A DNA stretch of 64,000 nt, taken from assembly GCA_049287025.1 (NCBI GenBank), contig JBAQFA010000009.1, forward strand, positions 1-64,000, given 5' to 3'. Position numbers and translations under genes: made by a program. Below, in pieces: positions 7,668 to 16,301 of this stretch (positions are counted from its first letter, which is position 1; every line of letters begins with the position of its first letter). Origin of the DNA: UBA11710 sp049287025 (GTDB taxonomy: Bacteria; Patescibacteriota; Patescibacteriia; Magasanikbacterales; UBA922). The notes under the pieces were generated by a model. That model saw only the letters and a program-made list of their open reading frames with translations. It was not told the DNA's origin and ran no database searches.

Positions 7668-8156
7668 TTAATAAGGTGAAAATGGAACAGCGTCACTGTA
7701 TAGTGGATCATCTGTATAAAATGGAGTCAGATTATCTTTTACTTCCAAATAATTTCCTGTTCTCTCAGCATCACCAGTTAAAATGCGATAAACAAAAGAA
7801 GTTAAACTATAAGCGCTCAAAATTATTAATAAACCAATTACACTATATTTTATTATACTTTTTCCTTTATTCACTTTTTCTTCTTCGCCACCAGACATTA
7901 AAATCAGATAGCCAGCATAAACTGTATAGGCCAAAAATATCATTCCCAAAAAGGAAAGCAATAATCTTATGATATAAGCCGCGATCAAACGCGGATCAGA
8001 CGGCGCGCTGTAAGTGGCGCCATTTTGACCAGCCATAGCTTGTAACTGTTTATAAGTATCATTTTTATAAGTCTGAGCTTCTACTCCAGAAATAAATAAA
8101 AAACCACTGACTATAAAAGACAATAAAAGCAGACTTATAAAAAACTTCTTTTTCAT
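7668..8156 (-). CDS. T4SS pilin-like protein, paralog 1
   Basis: 162 residues. A signal peptide (MKKKFFISLLLLSFIVSGFLF, cut near GVEA) is followed by a short polar segment and two membrane helices. Between the helices is the array signature SGGEEEKVNKGKSIIKYSVIGLLIILSAY. This matches the VirB2/TrbC-like type IV secretion pilins common in CPR genomes. The C-terminal ~40 residues after helix 2 would be extracellular. I place the start at 8154-8156, since the longer frame overlaps the upstream paralog. It is the last member of the array before the terminator. Confidence 0.8.
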   Translation of the reverse strand: MKKKFFISLLLLSFIVSGFLFISGVEAQTYKNDTYKQLQAMAGQNGATYSAPSDPRLIAAYIIRLLLSFLGMIFLAYTVYAGYLILMSGGEEEKVNKGKSIIKYSVIGLLIILSAYSLTSFVYRILTGDAERTGNYLEVKDNLTPFYTDDPLYSDAVPFSPY

Positions 8157-8160
8157 ATTT

Positions 8161-8565
8161 TTACAAAGCATTTGGGTCATAAGTAACAGCCTGATTAATA
8201 TATTTACCAACTAACAAGGTAATCCCATAGGACATAAGTATTATTGCCAAACCAATTATAGCCATAGTAATAGCTTCTTGACCTTTTTTGGCTTTTTCTT
8301 CTTCGCCATTGGCCGTAAAAATCCAATAAGCACCCATTACTAGATAACCCATAAAAATCATTCCAATAACTGATAGAACCACTTCTATTATTGATGCCAC
8401 AATACCCTGTGGTGAATATTTTTCATCTTTTACTTCACCAATTCCAGCTTTGGTGGCACTGTTCTTGTACTGGTCTATCACACTAGTTTTTAAATCACCA
8501 GCATAAGAAAAAGATGGCACTAACAAAATTGCAACAATTATTAATATTTTAAAATATTTTATCAT
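8161..8565 (-). CDS. T4SS pilin-like protein, paralog 2
   Basis: 134 residues. Signal peptide MIKYFKILIIVAILLVPSFSYA, then about 30 polar residues (DQYKNSATKAGIGEVKDEKY), membrane helix 1 (IIEVVLSVIGMIFMGYLVMGAYWIF), the charged turn TANGEEEKAKKGQEA and helix 2 (ITMAIIGLAIILMSYGITLLV). The tail is very short, so this is close to a minimal pilin of the family. It starts 6 nt after paralog 3 stops and is co-transcribed. No cysteines, unlike several neighbours. Confidence 0.82.
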   Translation of the reverse strand: MIKYFKILIIVAILLVPSFSYAGDLKTSVIDQYKNSATKAGIGEVKDEKYSPQGIVASIIEVVLSVIGMIFMGYLVMGAYWIFTANGEEEKAKKGQEAITMAIIGLAIILMSYGITLLVGKYINQAVTYDPNAL

Positions 8566-8571
8566 AAAAAA

Positions 8572-9222
8572 TTATGGCGTTGCCGGCAAAATATTACACT
8601 GCTCGGCTGGAACAACCACATATTCACAATCATAATCTAGTTTATTCGAATAATATTCAGACTTCATATTTTGAGAACAATCTTTTACTAACCCCAAAAT
8701 AGTATCAATACAACTATCTTCAGTAGAAACTTGACTAGCTTCTTTTTTTATATTAAATCTACCATCATCTGTTTCCTCCTCTATAACAAAACAACAACCA
8801 ACCAAACTTCCACTCTGAACTGGTGCGCTAGCTGGTTCTCCAGCGGTACGATCCAAAATCTTTGGTACGACAAATGTGGTTATACTATAAGCACTAGTCA
8901 TAATTATCAAACCAATAATTGACTGCTTAATAATTGTCTGCGATTTTTTTACTTGTTCTTCCTCACCCTGAGCTGTCATCCACAGATAGCCAGCATAAAC
9001 CATATAAGCCAAAAACAACACACCCACAACTGACAAAACCATTTTTATTACTGTACCAATAGTTTCTGCAAAAGTCGTTTCGTTAGCTGTGGCATATTGG
9101 GCATTATCCTTTGCATTCTCTAACAAACTACCACTCCCTGTACCAAGATCCAGGGCCTGAACATTGAAAGTGATTAACAGTGAGCTACAGATAATAAACA
9201 AAATTAAAATTATTTTTTTCAT
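8572..9222 (-). CDS. T4SS pilin-like protein with Cys-rich tail, paralog 3
   Basis: 216 residues: signal peptide (MKKIILILFIICSSLLITFNVQA), helix pair around YAGYLWMTAQGEEEQVKKSQTIIKQSIIGLIIMTSAYSITTFVV, then an ~80-residue extracellular tail with about six cysteines (GCCFVIEEETDD, DSCIDTILGLVKDC, DYDCEYVVVPAEQC). The adjacent GCC plus spaced Cys suggests disulfide cross-links. The tail resembles that of paralog 5 (GCCLDWMLG). Start is the ATG at 9220-9222; upstream lies a hairpin (9250-9275) separating it from paralog 4. Confidence 0.8.
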   Translation of the reverse strand: MKKIILILFIICSSLLITFNVQALDLGTGSGSLLENAKDNAQYATANETTFAETIGTVIKMVLSVVGVLFLAYMVYAGYLWMTAQGEEEQVKKSQTIIKQSIIGLIIMTSAYSITTFVVPKILDRTAGEPASAPVQSGSLVGCCFVIEEETDDGRFNIKKEASQVSTEDSCIDTILGLVKDCSQNMKSEYYSNKLDYDCEYVVVPAEQCNILPATP

Positions 9223-9249
9223 AGAGGTATATATTTGTTCCTCGGCTCG

Positions 9250-9275
9250 GGAAAGCAAATGCGAATTTGCTTTCC
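9250..9275. promoter_or_regulatory. Intra-operon hairpin between pilin paralogs 4 and 3
   Basis: Perfect 11-bp stem GGAAAGCAAAT / ATTTGCTTTCC closing a 4-nt loop, with no T run. A processing or stability element setting different mRNA levels for flanking pilin genes is plausible. Confidence 0.55.
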
Positions 9276-9298
9276 TCTCACCTACGTCGTAAATAAAA

Positions 9299-9661
9299 TT
9301 ATTGTCCTAATTTAGTAGTGACTAAATAAGTAATAGCATAAGCGCCTAATACCAAAACCAAACCAATCACTGACTCGGTAACAATTTTTTGCGCTTTTTT
9401 TACTTGCTCTTCTTCTCCTCGAGCTGTCATCCACAGATAGCCAGCATAAACTGTTAAAACCAAAAATATCAGACCAACCAAAGTAAGAGCTACATTTATT
9501 ACATTACCAACCACATTTCCGAAAGTATTATTAACCTCAAACCCAGCCCCGCCACCACCGGCTACAGTTTTTAAATTCTCCCCAGCTGTACCCAAATTTC
9601 CTTGGGCTAATACTGGAACAACTAATAAAAAATTAATTAATACAAAAAATATTTTTTTCAT
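9299..9661 (-). CDS. T4SS pilin-like protein, paralog 4 (minimal)
   Basis: 120 residues, the shortest of the array. Signal peptide MKKIFFVLINFLLVVPVLAQ, a Gly-rich linker (TVAGGGGAGFEVNN), helix 1 (VVGNVINVALTLVGLIFLVLTVYAGYLWM), the turn TARGEEEQVKKAQKI and helix 2 (IGLVLVLGAYAITYLV). It ends right after helix 2. Mature size (about 100 residues) and topology are those of a VirB2-type pilin subunit. Three bases separate it from paralog 5, which indicates translational coupling. Confidence 0.83.
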   Translation of the reverse strand: MKKIFFVLINFLLVVPVLAQGNLGTAGENLKTVAGGGGAGFEVNNTFGNVVGNVINVALTLVGLIFLVLTVYAGYLWMTARGEEEQVKKAQKIVTESVIGLVLVLGAYAITYLVTTKLGQ

Positions 9662-9664
9662 AGT

Positions 9665-10468
9665 TTAAAAATTATGATACTTACCTAAATTGATTTTTAG
9701 TTTGTTTAAATCTATACCCTGTTTACTCCATTCAGTTACTTTTTCTGACAAACATTTGGCTATCTCTGGTTTAATCACTTCTTCCCAAGTCCTATTAGGA
9801 CCTAATAATAAAGCGTAATCATTATTTTTATTATTCCAACACTCTTTTTTTATTTCTCCACACAGGTCATTATTGTCAAGATTTTCATAAAACCCCCAAT
9901 GTTTACCCGGATCACCCCATAGGCCATCTGAAGCTTGCTGATCTATACAAACTTGTTCCACCTCTACTCTAGCTGCTACTATCGGACGATCTTCACTTCC
10001 AAGCATCCAATCCAAACAACAGCCAATTACTTTTGCGTCACCAGCGTTTGGTCCACCACCACCGCCAGTAGAAATATTATTTTCTGAAATACCAGTAAAT
10101 ATTAAATTGGAAATGCCATATGACCCTGCCAATACAACTACCCCGATCACAGCGGCAATCATAGTGTCTCTTGCCCCTTTTACTTGCTCCTCATTACCTT
10201 GGGCTGTCATCCATTTGAAACCAGCATAAACCATAAAGATGAAAAATGCCACTCCAACTAATGTTAGGGCAGTTTTTATTAAACGCCCAATCACAGTATT
10301 AAGATTACTGTTTTCCGGTTTATATCCAGCCGGTTTAACTACATTATCTTTTAATTCTTCCAAAGCAATATTAGCGATGTTCTCACATTTTACATTTTGA
10401 ACACCAACAAACAAACTTGTCAAACAAATTATCAATAATAATATTTTTTTAATTTTTGACAGGTTCAT
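9665..10468 (-). CDS. T4SS pilin-like protein with long Cys-containing tail, paralog 5
   Basis: 267 residues. Signal peptide (KKILLLIICLTSLFVGV), about 35 linker residues, helix pair with the signature YAGFKWMTAQGNEEQVKGAR then IGVVVLAGSYGISNLIF, a Gly-rich hinge (STGGGGGPNAGD) and an ~115-residue C-terminal domain with Cys pairs (IGCCLDWMLG, VEQVCID, DLCGEIKKECW, IAKCLSE). The tail is presumably displayed outside the cell. It shares the GCC entry motif with paralog 3, which suggests duplication of tail as well as pilin core. Confidence 0.8.
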   Translation of the reverse strand: MNLSKIKKILLLIICLTSLFVGVQNVKCENIANIALEELKDNVVKPAGYKPENSNLNTVIGRLIKTALTLVGVAFFIFMVYAGFKWMTAQGNEEQVKGARDTMIAAVIGVVVLAGSYGISNLIFTGISENNISTGGGGGPNAGDAKVIGCCLDWMLGSEDRPIVAARVEVEQVCIDQQASDGLWGDPGKHWGFYENLDNNDLCGEIKKECWNNKNNDYALLLGPNRTWEEVIKPEIAKCLSEKVTEWSKQGIDLNKLKINLGKYHNF

Positions 10469-10499
10469 AAAATATTATCTATTTACTATACAAAATTTA

Positions 10500-11552
10500 T
10501 CATTTGAAACAACTGTCATAATCACTTAAACAAGTTGATTTATTATCTACTCCATCTATACAGTCCTCAAAACATTGATTTGACTCTTTCCCACAATCCT
10601 CCCAACATTTGTCGCTCTTTGCATCATCTACAGCTCTACAAGAATTATAAGCATTTGAACACCTGTCAAGTCTACCAATTTCAAAACATCCATTTTTAGT
10701 TCCTATTGACACATACTCACAAGGATCTTTACATGACTCTTTATCTTTTGTAGTACAATCAACCGTAACTGGTGTGGCAGTTTCACAACTACCAAAAAGT
10801 CCACAAGTTTCTCCTACTCCACAATCTGCATCGACTGTACAAAGGGACTGTGCGACTGGACAAGCACTACAACTACCACCACAATCAACACCTGTTTCAT
10901 CTCCATTCTGGGTTGCATCTGTACAAGACGGTACCACTGGTACCGCCCCTCCACAAGAACTTGGACATGCAGTATCTAAAACTAAATTACCAGCACATTG
11001 ATTAGTTTTTATCTTTTGTGCTAAATCTGCATCGTCAGTATAAGTAATATTTACACAAGAATTTGAACTTGCCCCACAGTCTAGATAACATTTTGTTACT
11101 GTAGTAGAAGTTTGCGGTGTTTTATTAGAACTATTTGTACCTGCTGTACCGCCGTTAGTCGACTTATCAGTAAACATATCAAACACAAAATTGGTTGCAG
11201 CATAGGCAGCGAGTATCATAATAATCCCAATAATCGCGGCCAAAATAGTATCCAATGATTTGGTGGCTTCTTCAGAATTACCCCGAGAAAACATCCACCG
11301 CACTCCAGCAAACACGACTAAACCAAAAAAAATTATGGCAATAAAAGATAGACCATTCCCGATTACATTACCAATTACTCCTTCCAAACCACCCGCTGGT
11401 TGAGGTAAATCGGCAATGCTAGCGGCAGTCTCAAGACCATAAGTTTGCGCATTGACGGGTGAAGCAAAAAACATAATAAACTTTTTTAAAAAAACAATTT
11501 TTATTCTATGGTGATACAATACAAATACATGCTTGTACACCAGAACCATCAT
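10500..11552 (-). CDS. T4SS pilin-like protein with Cys-rich C-terminal repeats, paralog 6
   Basis: The open frame is 350 residues but the true start is unsettled. The first ATGs overlap paralog 7 by ~46 nt, while the recognisable signal peptide (IVFLKKFIMFFASPVNAQ) begins at residue ~17 with no ATG in phase until residue 27, so a non-ATG start is possible. The helix pair carries FSRGNSEEATKSLDTI. The tail is extreme in cysteine: CYLDCGASSNSC, then QNGDETGVDCGGSCSACP (a motif of metazoan and myxobacterial surface proteins), TVDADCGVGETCG and CRAVDDAKSDKCWEDCG. This is a likely surface-exposed, disulfide-rich adhesive or structural subunit. Confidence 0.75.
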   Translation of the reverse strand: MMVLVYKHVFVLYHHRIKIVFLKKFIMFFASPVNAQTYGLETAASIADLPQPAGGLEGVIGNVIGNGLSFIAIIFFGLVVFAGVRWMFSRGNSEEATKSLDTILAAIIGIIMILAAYAATNFVFDMFTDKSTNGGTAGTNSSNKTPQTSTTVTKCYLDCGASSNSCVNITYTDDADLAQKIKTNQCAGNLVLDTACPSSCGGAVPVVPSCTDATQNGDETGVDCGGSCSACPVAQSLCTVDADCGVGETCGLFGSCETATPVTVDCTTKDKESCKDPCEYVSIGTKNGCFEIGRLDRCSNAYNSCRAVDDAKSDKCWEDCGKESNQCFEDCIDGVDNKSTCLSDYDSCFK

Positions 11553-12066
11553 CTCTTAACTGGCAAGTTGTACCAGTAACTCCGGTTGAACCAACACAAG
11601 AATCATTAATGTTCTTTCCATTACATACTGTAATATCAGAACTAGTCAGACTTGTTGGCGGACAATTTGTTGTGGCTGGCGTAGTCTGACTTACGACTGT
11701 TGCAGGAGTGGAATTATCTTCTATACTCCCAAAAATAAAATCAGTAATTGTATAAGCGCCAAAAATCACAGCCAAACCAATAACCGCGCCAATAATCGTA
11801 TTTAAAGATTTTTTGGCATCTTCATCATTACCCCTAGACACCATCCATTTGAAACCAGCATATATCATCAAAATAAAAAACATTATCGCTACTAGAGATA
11901 ATACATTACCAACTATTTTCCCCACAAACTGGGGCACGGTGCCTGCGGTCACTAATGAAGCAGCGTCAGCTGTCTCCTTTAGACCATACTTATCAGCATA
12001 TACAAAAGACGAAGAGACAATGAAAAATAATAAACTGATAATTATAATTTTTACAATTCTATTCAT
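11506..12066 (-). CDS. T4SS pilin-like protein, paralog 7
   Basis: 186 residues. Signal peptide MNRIVKIIIISLLFFIVSSSFVYA, then the segment YGLKETADAASLVTAG shared with paralogs 6 and 8. The helix pair shows YAGFKWMVSRGNDEDAKKSLNTI and IGLAVIFGAYTITDFIF. A Thr-rich linker and a tail of about 50 residues follow, with five Cys (TNCPP, ITVCNG, DSCVG, TTCQL, ACIC). Paralogs 6 and 7 are the closest pair in the array (SRGN, DTI/NTI, AYxxTDF), so they probably arose by tandem duplication. Confidence 0.8.
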   Translation of the reverse strand: MNRIVKIIIISLLFFIVSSSFVYADKYGLKETADAASLVTAGTVPQFVGKIVGNVLSLVAIMFFILMIYAGFKWMVSRGNDEDAKKSLNTIIGAVIGLAVIFGAYTITDFIFGSIEDNSTPATVVSQTTPATTNCPPTSLTSSDITVCNGKNINDSCVGSTGVTGTTCQLRDDGSGVQACICIVSP

Positions 12067-12075
12067 ATAAAAAAA

Positions 12076-12498
12076 TTATTGTTCATTTAGGGCATCACTA
12101 TAAGTATTACCCGTGGTAGCTTTGTAAAGCTGAGTCGTGACAAATCGAGAAATAGAATAAGCACTCAAAATAATAACCAAGCCTGCTACAGCCGCAAATA
12201 ACATTTTACGCGCCGAAGTAATTTCTTCTTCATTACCACCAGACATCATCCACTTGAAACCGGCATAAATCACAATACAGACTGATAATATACCTAGAAT
12301 ACCCAATATGGCATTGATAATTCTCGCCACAACTAAGCGTGGATCATAATCTTTTAGACCAGTCTGTTCGCCATAAGTGAGACCTAGGTCTGGCCCGGGA
12401 GCAACATCATTGAATACATCGGCCGAAACTACTGGAGATAGTGATAAAAATAAACCAAAGCACAAAACCACAAACAAAATTCTTTTTAAGTTTTTCAT
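12076..12498 (-). CDS. T4SS pilin-like protein, paralog 8
   Basis: 140 residues. Signal peptide (LKRILFVVLCFGLFLSLSPVVSA), short polar head with the sequence YGEQTGLKDYDPRLVVARIINA, helix 1 (ILGILGILSVCIVIYAGFKWM), turn SGGNEEEITSARKM, helix 2 (VAGLVIILSAYSISRFV) and a short tail. It follows the terminator of paralog 9 by ~80 nt. A TATATA box just upstream of the ATG could drive re-initiation. Ordinary member; no cysteine in the mature tail. Confidence 0.82.
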   Translation of the reverse strand: MKNLKRILFVVLCFGLFLSLSPVVSADVFNDVAPGPDLGLTYGEQTGLKDYDPRLVVARIINAILGILGILSVCIVIYAGFKWMMSGGNEEEITSARKMLFAAVAGLVIILSAYSISRFVTTQLYKATTGNTYSDALNEQ

Positions 12499-12577
12499 AC
12501 TATTTTCTATATAGTTAAATAAGTAATATTTATTAATTTAAAAAAAATTATTAAATATCACCTATCTAAAAAGAGAT

Positions 12578-12613
12578 AAACCCAGCCCGCCCGCCCTGGG
12601 ACGGACTGGGTTT
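12578..12613 (-). terminator. Terminator behind pilin paralog 9
   Basis: Stem AAACCCAG / CTGGGTTT enclosing a G+C-rich loop, followed on the minus strand by a T-rich tract. It partly insulates paralog 9 from the eight downstream paralogs. Confidence 0.65.
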
Positions 12614-12668
12614 GTATTATAGAGTGGCCCGATCGGGTCTATCCACCCTACTTTCTCAAAATTATTTA

Positions 12669-13157
12669 CTATTCTGCTGCTGGGACGTCTGAATAATTTT
12701 CTGTTCCCGCCACACCAGTAGCTTGACCTAATTGTACCAAAACAAATTTGGCAATGGCCCAAGCAGACATAATAATTGCTAAACCAATAATACCAGAGAA
12801 AATCCATTTTCTCGCTTCACCAACTTGCTCTTCATTACCACCAGCTGTCATCCATTTGAAACCGCCGATTAGGACGATTACCACTGATACGATACCAAGT
12901 AAGCCAAGCGCCACATTGATAATCTGTACGATTGTTTGTTGTAAGTTCTTTGTTCCTAAAGCAATTTTTTCTTCTCCGTCATATTCACCGGTTCCTTGAA
13001 TTGGATCCAAACCAAATGGATCAGCGTTTTCTGTAGCAGCATCATCGGCTGGTGCATCAGCTGTAAAAACAGCTGGAGCCATTACCAAACCCAAAATCAA
13101 TACAAAAATCACAGCGAAAATTGCTTTATACTTTGCTAATTTTATCATTAAACTCAT
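12669..13157 (-). CDS. T4SS pilin-like protein, paralog 9 (probable major subunit)
   Basis: 162 residues. Signal peptide cut after VFTA (residue ~33), acidic head (ADAPADDAATENADPFGLDP), helix 1 (INVALGLLGIVSVVIVLIGGFKWM), turn TAGGNEEQVGEARKW, helix 2 (IIGLAIIMSAWAIAKFVLV), short tail ending SDVPAAE. It is the only array member with a strong SD (AGGGGGTG four bases before ATG) and its own terminator. Together with its Ala-rich composition, this argues for high expression as the main pilus subunit. Confidence 0.85.
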   Translation of the reverse strand: MSLMIKLAKYKAIFAVIFVLILGLVMAPAVFTADAPADDAATENADPFGLDPIQGTGEYDGEEKIALGTKNLQQTIVQIINVALGLLGIVSVVIVLIGGFKWMTAGGNEEQVGEARKWIFSGIIGLAIIMSAWAIAKFVLVQLGQATGVAGTENYSDVPAAE

Positions 13158-13197
13158 GTTTTCACCCCCTTTCTATTATGGGATAATTAGTTCGTTA

Positions 13198-13767
13198 TTA
13201 ATTTGTTAAGGTCTTAAATATCAGATCTAGTATAGCATAAGAAGAAAAAATAATAAATAGGCCAATCGCTGCCCACAACATCATATTGGTTCCTTGTTTT
13301 ACTTGTTCAGCATTACCACTAGAAGTAAGAAATAAACCACCCGCATAAACAAAAACCAACAAAGTAATTGCCCCGATAATTCCCATGGCTGTCTTAATTA
13401 TTTTACCAAAAATCATAGAAAATCTTACTTCTCCTTTTGGAGTATTAATTGAACCACCAATGGGGTTCACCAACTGGACAGAAGACAGTTCTGGAGTAAT
13501 CTGTAATTTACCAGAATCAACTGGGGTACTCTGTGGATCACTCTTGGTCCAAATACAAATAATAGCTTCACTTGCTTTTTTATTTTGCATTTCTAGAGTT
13601 TTATCTTTTTCACATTTATCTTTTTCCATACCAGAAAAAGTTTCTTGTGTTTCTGAAAGAGCACCTTCACCCTTATCATCACAAACACATTCGCCTATTT
13701 CCACGGCCAAAGACACCTGAGGAAAAATCAGACATAAAATAACTAAGATAAAAACAAAATACTTCAT
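13198..13767 (-). CDS. T4SS pilin-like protein with N-terminal Cys domain, paralog 10
   Basis: 189 residues. Signal peptide MKYFVFILVILCLIFPQVSLA, then an extracytoplasmic head of about 90 residues with four Cys (GECVCDD, EKDKCEKD, AIICIW). The helix pair is at the C-terminus: MGIIGAITLLVFVYAGGLFLTSSGNAEQVKQGTNM, then AAIGLFIIFSSYAILDLIF. Here the extra domain precedes rather than follows the pilin core, as in paralogs 11 and 12. The array thus contains two architectures: tail-first and head-first. Confidence 0.8.
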   Translation of the reverse strand: MKYFVFILVILCLIFPQVSLAVEIGECVCDDKGEGALSETQETFSGMEKDKCEKDKTLEMQNKKASEAIICIWTKSDPQSTPVDSGKLQITPELSSVQLVNPIGGSINTPKGEVRFSMIFGKIIKTAMGIIGAITLLVFVYAGGLFLTSSGNAEQVKQGTNMMLWAAIGLFIIFSSYAILDLIFKTLTN

Positions 13768-13774
13768 AAAACAC

Positions 13775-14911
13775 TTATTTTATTAATCTAAAATCACTTG
13801 ATACCCCCAGGGCGTCAAGCATAAAATTGATTACCATATAAGCCGAAAGCGCAATCACCAACCCCATGATCGCTGCTCCCAAAATTTTCTTGCCTTGTGA
13901 GACTCTTTCTTGACTCCCAAAAGCTGTGACCATAACAAAACCACCATAAATAAAAAAGGCAAAAGCAAATACCCCCAAAATTGGGAAAATCCCCACTCCA
14001 AAATTTATTATCAATTGTACAATATCGTTTACATCTCTACATTCTCCAGTAAAACCACAATTTGGTATTACTCCCACATATCCTTCTGGACGACCATATC
14101 TAGATTCCACATAATTATCCCATTTTTGATCAGTGGTGAGTGAATCTCGTCTCTTACATTTTCCTTCAAAATAAAGGCAATCTCCACCAGCTTCTGAACA
14201 TTTTTTTTTACAAACTGTCACCTGCTCTGGTGTTTCACAATTGGTATTTTTCAAAACATTGTCACAAACAAACACTTCAGCAAAGTCCTTGCTCATTTCT
14301 GTTTCGCCGCCACTTTCAGATTCACCAACTGCCGGTGTCACTGTCGTAATGGGAGCTATTGTAACTGTTTTTATATAATATACATAAAATGAACCGGCAC
14401 TTTTTGAAGGTACTTCATAACGTAATCTGCTTTGTTCACCACCACCTAATCCAAATTCATCTGCCACAGTAGTATAATCACGTTCAGCCATAAACCTAAC
14501 ATCTGTAGAATCATATTCTCCTTTACTATCCCACAACCCCACTATTGAATAAGATTGTTTTACAATTTTTTCACTAGTATCTATTTTATTTAAAACCAAC
14601 AAACCCCAATTCACAGCATTATCCATTGTAATATAATTGACTGAAGTTGGCTCACCGGTAAAAATACAAAATGGATCTGTAATCTCTGGTAAAGGATCTT
14701 CATCAGAATCTGTAGTACTCATGTTTGTTACAGCAAAAACATAAGCATGGTCATATGTTACTCCCAATTTATCAAAAACCTCCTGAGCCTTTTGTTGACA
14801 ATCTGGATTATAACGAGAAATATTAGCATAAGAATTCGTTGTCAAACCAAACCAACCAAAAAAACTTATAATCAATAAGATAATTAATTTGTATTTTTTG
14901 AAAAGATTCAT
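13775..14911 (-). CDS. T4SS pilin-like protein with large ectodomain, paralog 11
   Basis: 378 residues. Signal peptide (YKLIILLIISFFGWFGLTTNSYA), an ectodomain of about 260 residues with Cys clusters (CKKKCSEAGGDCLYFEGKCKRR at about 225-246, CGFTGECRD near 290) and a C-terminal helix pair around FAFFIYGGFVMVTAFGSQERVSQGKKI and IMGLVIALSAYMVINFML. The CxxxC...GGDC...GKC pattern resembles the Cys tails of paralogs 5 and 12. The gene starts one base after the solute-binding gene stops, so the two are tightly coupled. Confidence 0.78.
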   Translation of the reverse strand: MNLFKKYKLIILLIISFFGWFGLTTNSYANISRYNPDCQQKAQEVFDKLGVTYDHAYVFAVTNMSTTDSDEDPLPEITDPFCIFTGEPTSVNYITMDNAVNWGLLVLNKIDTSEKIVKQSYSIVGLWDSKGEYDSTDVRFMAERDYTTVADEFGLGGGEQSRLRYEVPSKSAGSFYVYYIKTVTIAPITTVTPAVGESESGGETEMSKDFAEVFVCDNVLKNTNCETPEQVTVCKKKCSEAGGDCLYFEGKCKRRDSLTTDQKWDNYVESRYGRPEGYVGVIPNCGFTGECRDVNDIVQLIINFGVGIFPILGVFAFAFFIYGGFVMVTAFGSQERVSQGKKILGAAIMGLVIALSAYMVINFMLDALGVSSDFRLIK

Positions 14912-14912
14912 A

Positions 14913-16286
14913 TTACATGGTTTGTTGAATTATTCTTGAGGCGTTATTAATCAGACTGGCTTTATACTTTTCTATTGGCAATTCACCTTCGTATGGCTCT
15001 ACATATAATTCCACCAAATTATCAAGAGCTTGTTTGGCTGATTGATAATTTGTTCCTTGATACCAATTTTTTATATTCAAAATCTGTTCAGTAAATGGTT
15101 TTAGACTAATATTTTCCTGTTGATCTTTGATATGAACCCGGTAAGGTGATAATCGTAAAGTTTTGTCAGTATATTTTTTTACATTTTCTGGCGCAGTCAC
15201 AAATCTGACAAAATCCCAAGCATCATTTTTATTTTTTGATTTTTCTACCACTGATTCTACATAATAATTAGCGACATTGACTGGCACATCCATGGACAAT
15301 TGTGGTACTGGTATAATACCGAGATTAATATTTGCTCCTCGAGATTTTATTGTGGGCAAATCAAAAGCAAAACCAAAATACATAGCTGTTTTGCCTCGCA
15401 CAAAACTAGTTAGAGCATTTTCTTGTTTTTTATTCCAAGTATAAACTTCTTTTGTTGGCCTAGCAAAATCAGTATAAAAATCCAAAGCCTTGATAGTGAA
15501 ATTACCAGCCAGGGGTTTATCCAAACCATTGGCAAAAGTGACCACACTACCATTGGCCATACTTACTCCGCCCTGCATCATAAAGAGAGATAATACATCA
15601 AAAGAGTTGTCTATATTTTTGCCTGTGCCGAGAGCAACGCCAGATTGAATTATATTACCATTAGCATCCACTTTGGTTGTCTTTTTTACGGCTTCAACAA
15701 ATTCATCCCAAGTTTTTGGTGGTTCGGGAATATTAGCTTTATCAAAAATATCTTTGTTATAATAAAGAGCCAAAGTATCTACAGAAATCGGTAAACCATA
15801 GACTGTACCCCCTTTGGTAATATCATTATTTACTGTGGTTATATAATTTGACTTTATAGCATTTAGACTCGGTAAATTATTTGTCTGAGTCAACACTTGC
15901 GTTTCTTTGATATATTGTCCAGTCACTTGCAGATTGCTCACTTGTACACTCGCCGGCATGACTGATAATCTTTTTTGATATTTTTTTAATTCTTTGACTG
16001 GGATAGAAACAATATCTGGCGCCACATCATCGGCCAGAGCATTGGTTAATAATTTTTCAAATTCATCGGGACGAACTTTTCTAATAGAAATAGAAACATG
16101 AGGCCGACCCGCAGTATAGGCATTGGCCAATTCTTTTAATTGATCTACATCATTATAAACAGTCCAATAATTTAATCTTATTGGTTTGACTGTTTTTTGC
16201 TCTGTCTGAGACAAACCTTTACAACCAAAACCCATCGTTGTTATAAACAAAAAGATAATTGTTAAAATGAATATTCTCTTTGACAT
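14913..16286 (-). CDS. Family 1 extracellular solute-binding lipoprotein
   Basis: 457 residues. A lipoprotein signal with a lipobox at GFGC (Cys ~22) is followed by the periplasmic-binding fold of sugar ABC transporters: LNYWTVYNDVDQLKELANAY, then APDIVSIPV (about 92), YGLPISVDTLALYYNKDIFDKANIPEPPKTWDEFVEAVKK (170-210) and a C-terminal AWDFVRFVTAPENVKKY. Permease and ATPase genes are not next to it. It sits in the same operon as the pilins, so it may feed a distant transporter or act as a surface ligand-binding component of the pilus system. Confidence 0.87.
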   Translation of the reverse strand: MSKRIFILTIIFLFITTMGFGCKGLSQTEQKTVKPIRLNYWTVYNDVDQLKELANAYTAGRPHVSISIRKVRPDEFEKLLTNALADDVAPDIVSIPVKELKKYQKRLSVMPASVQVSNLQVTGQYIKETQVLTQTNNLPSLNAIKSNYITTVNNDITKGGTVYGLPISVDTLALYYNKDIFDKANIPEPPKTWDEFVEAVKKTTKVDANGNIIQSGVALGTGKNIDNSFDVLSLFMMQGGVSMANGSVVTFANGLDKPLAGNFTIKALDFYTDFARPTKEVYTWNKKQENALTSFVRGKTAMYFGFAFDLPTIKSRGANINLGIIPVPQLSMDVPVNVANYYVESVVEKSKNKNDAWDFVRFVTAPENVKKYTDKTLRLSPYRVHIKDQQENISLKPFTEQILNIKNWYQGTNYQSAKQALDNLVELYVEPYEGELPIEKYKASLINNASRIIQQTM

Positions 16287-16301
16287 AGGTGTGTGATATA
16301 A

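Noticed and set aside
12562..12807. 81-aa minus-strand frame over the paralog 9 terminator
   Set aside because: It overlaps the end of a real pilin gene in another frame and includes a terminator stem.
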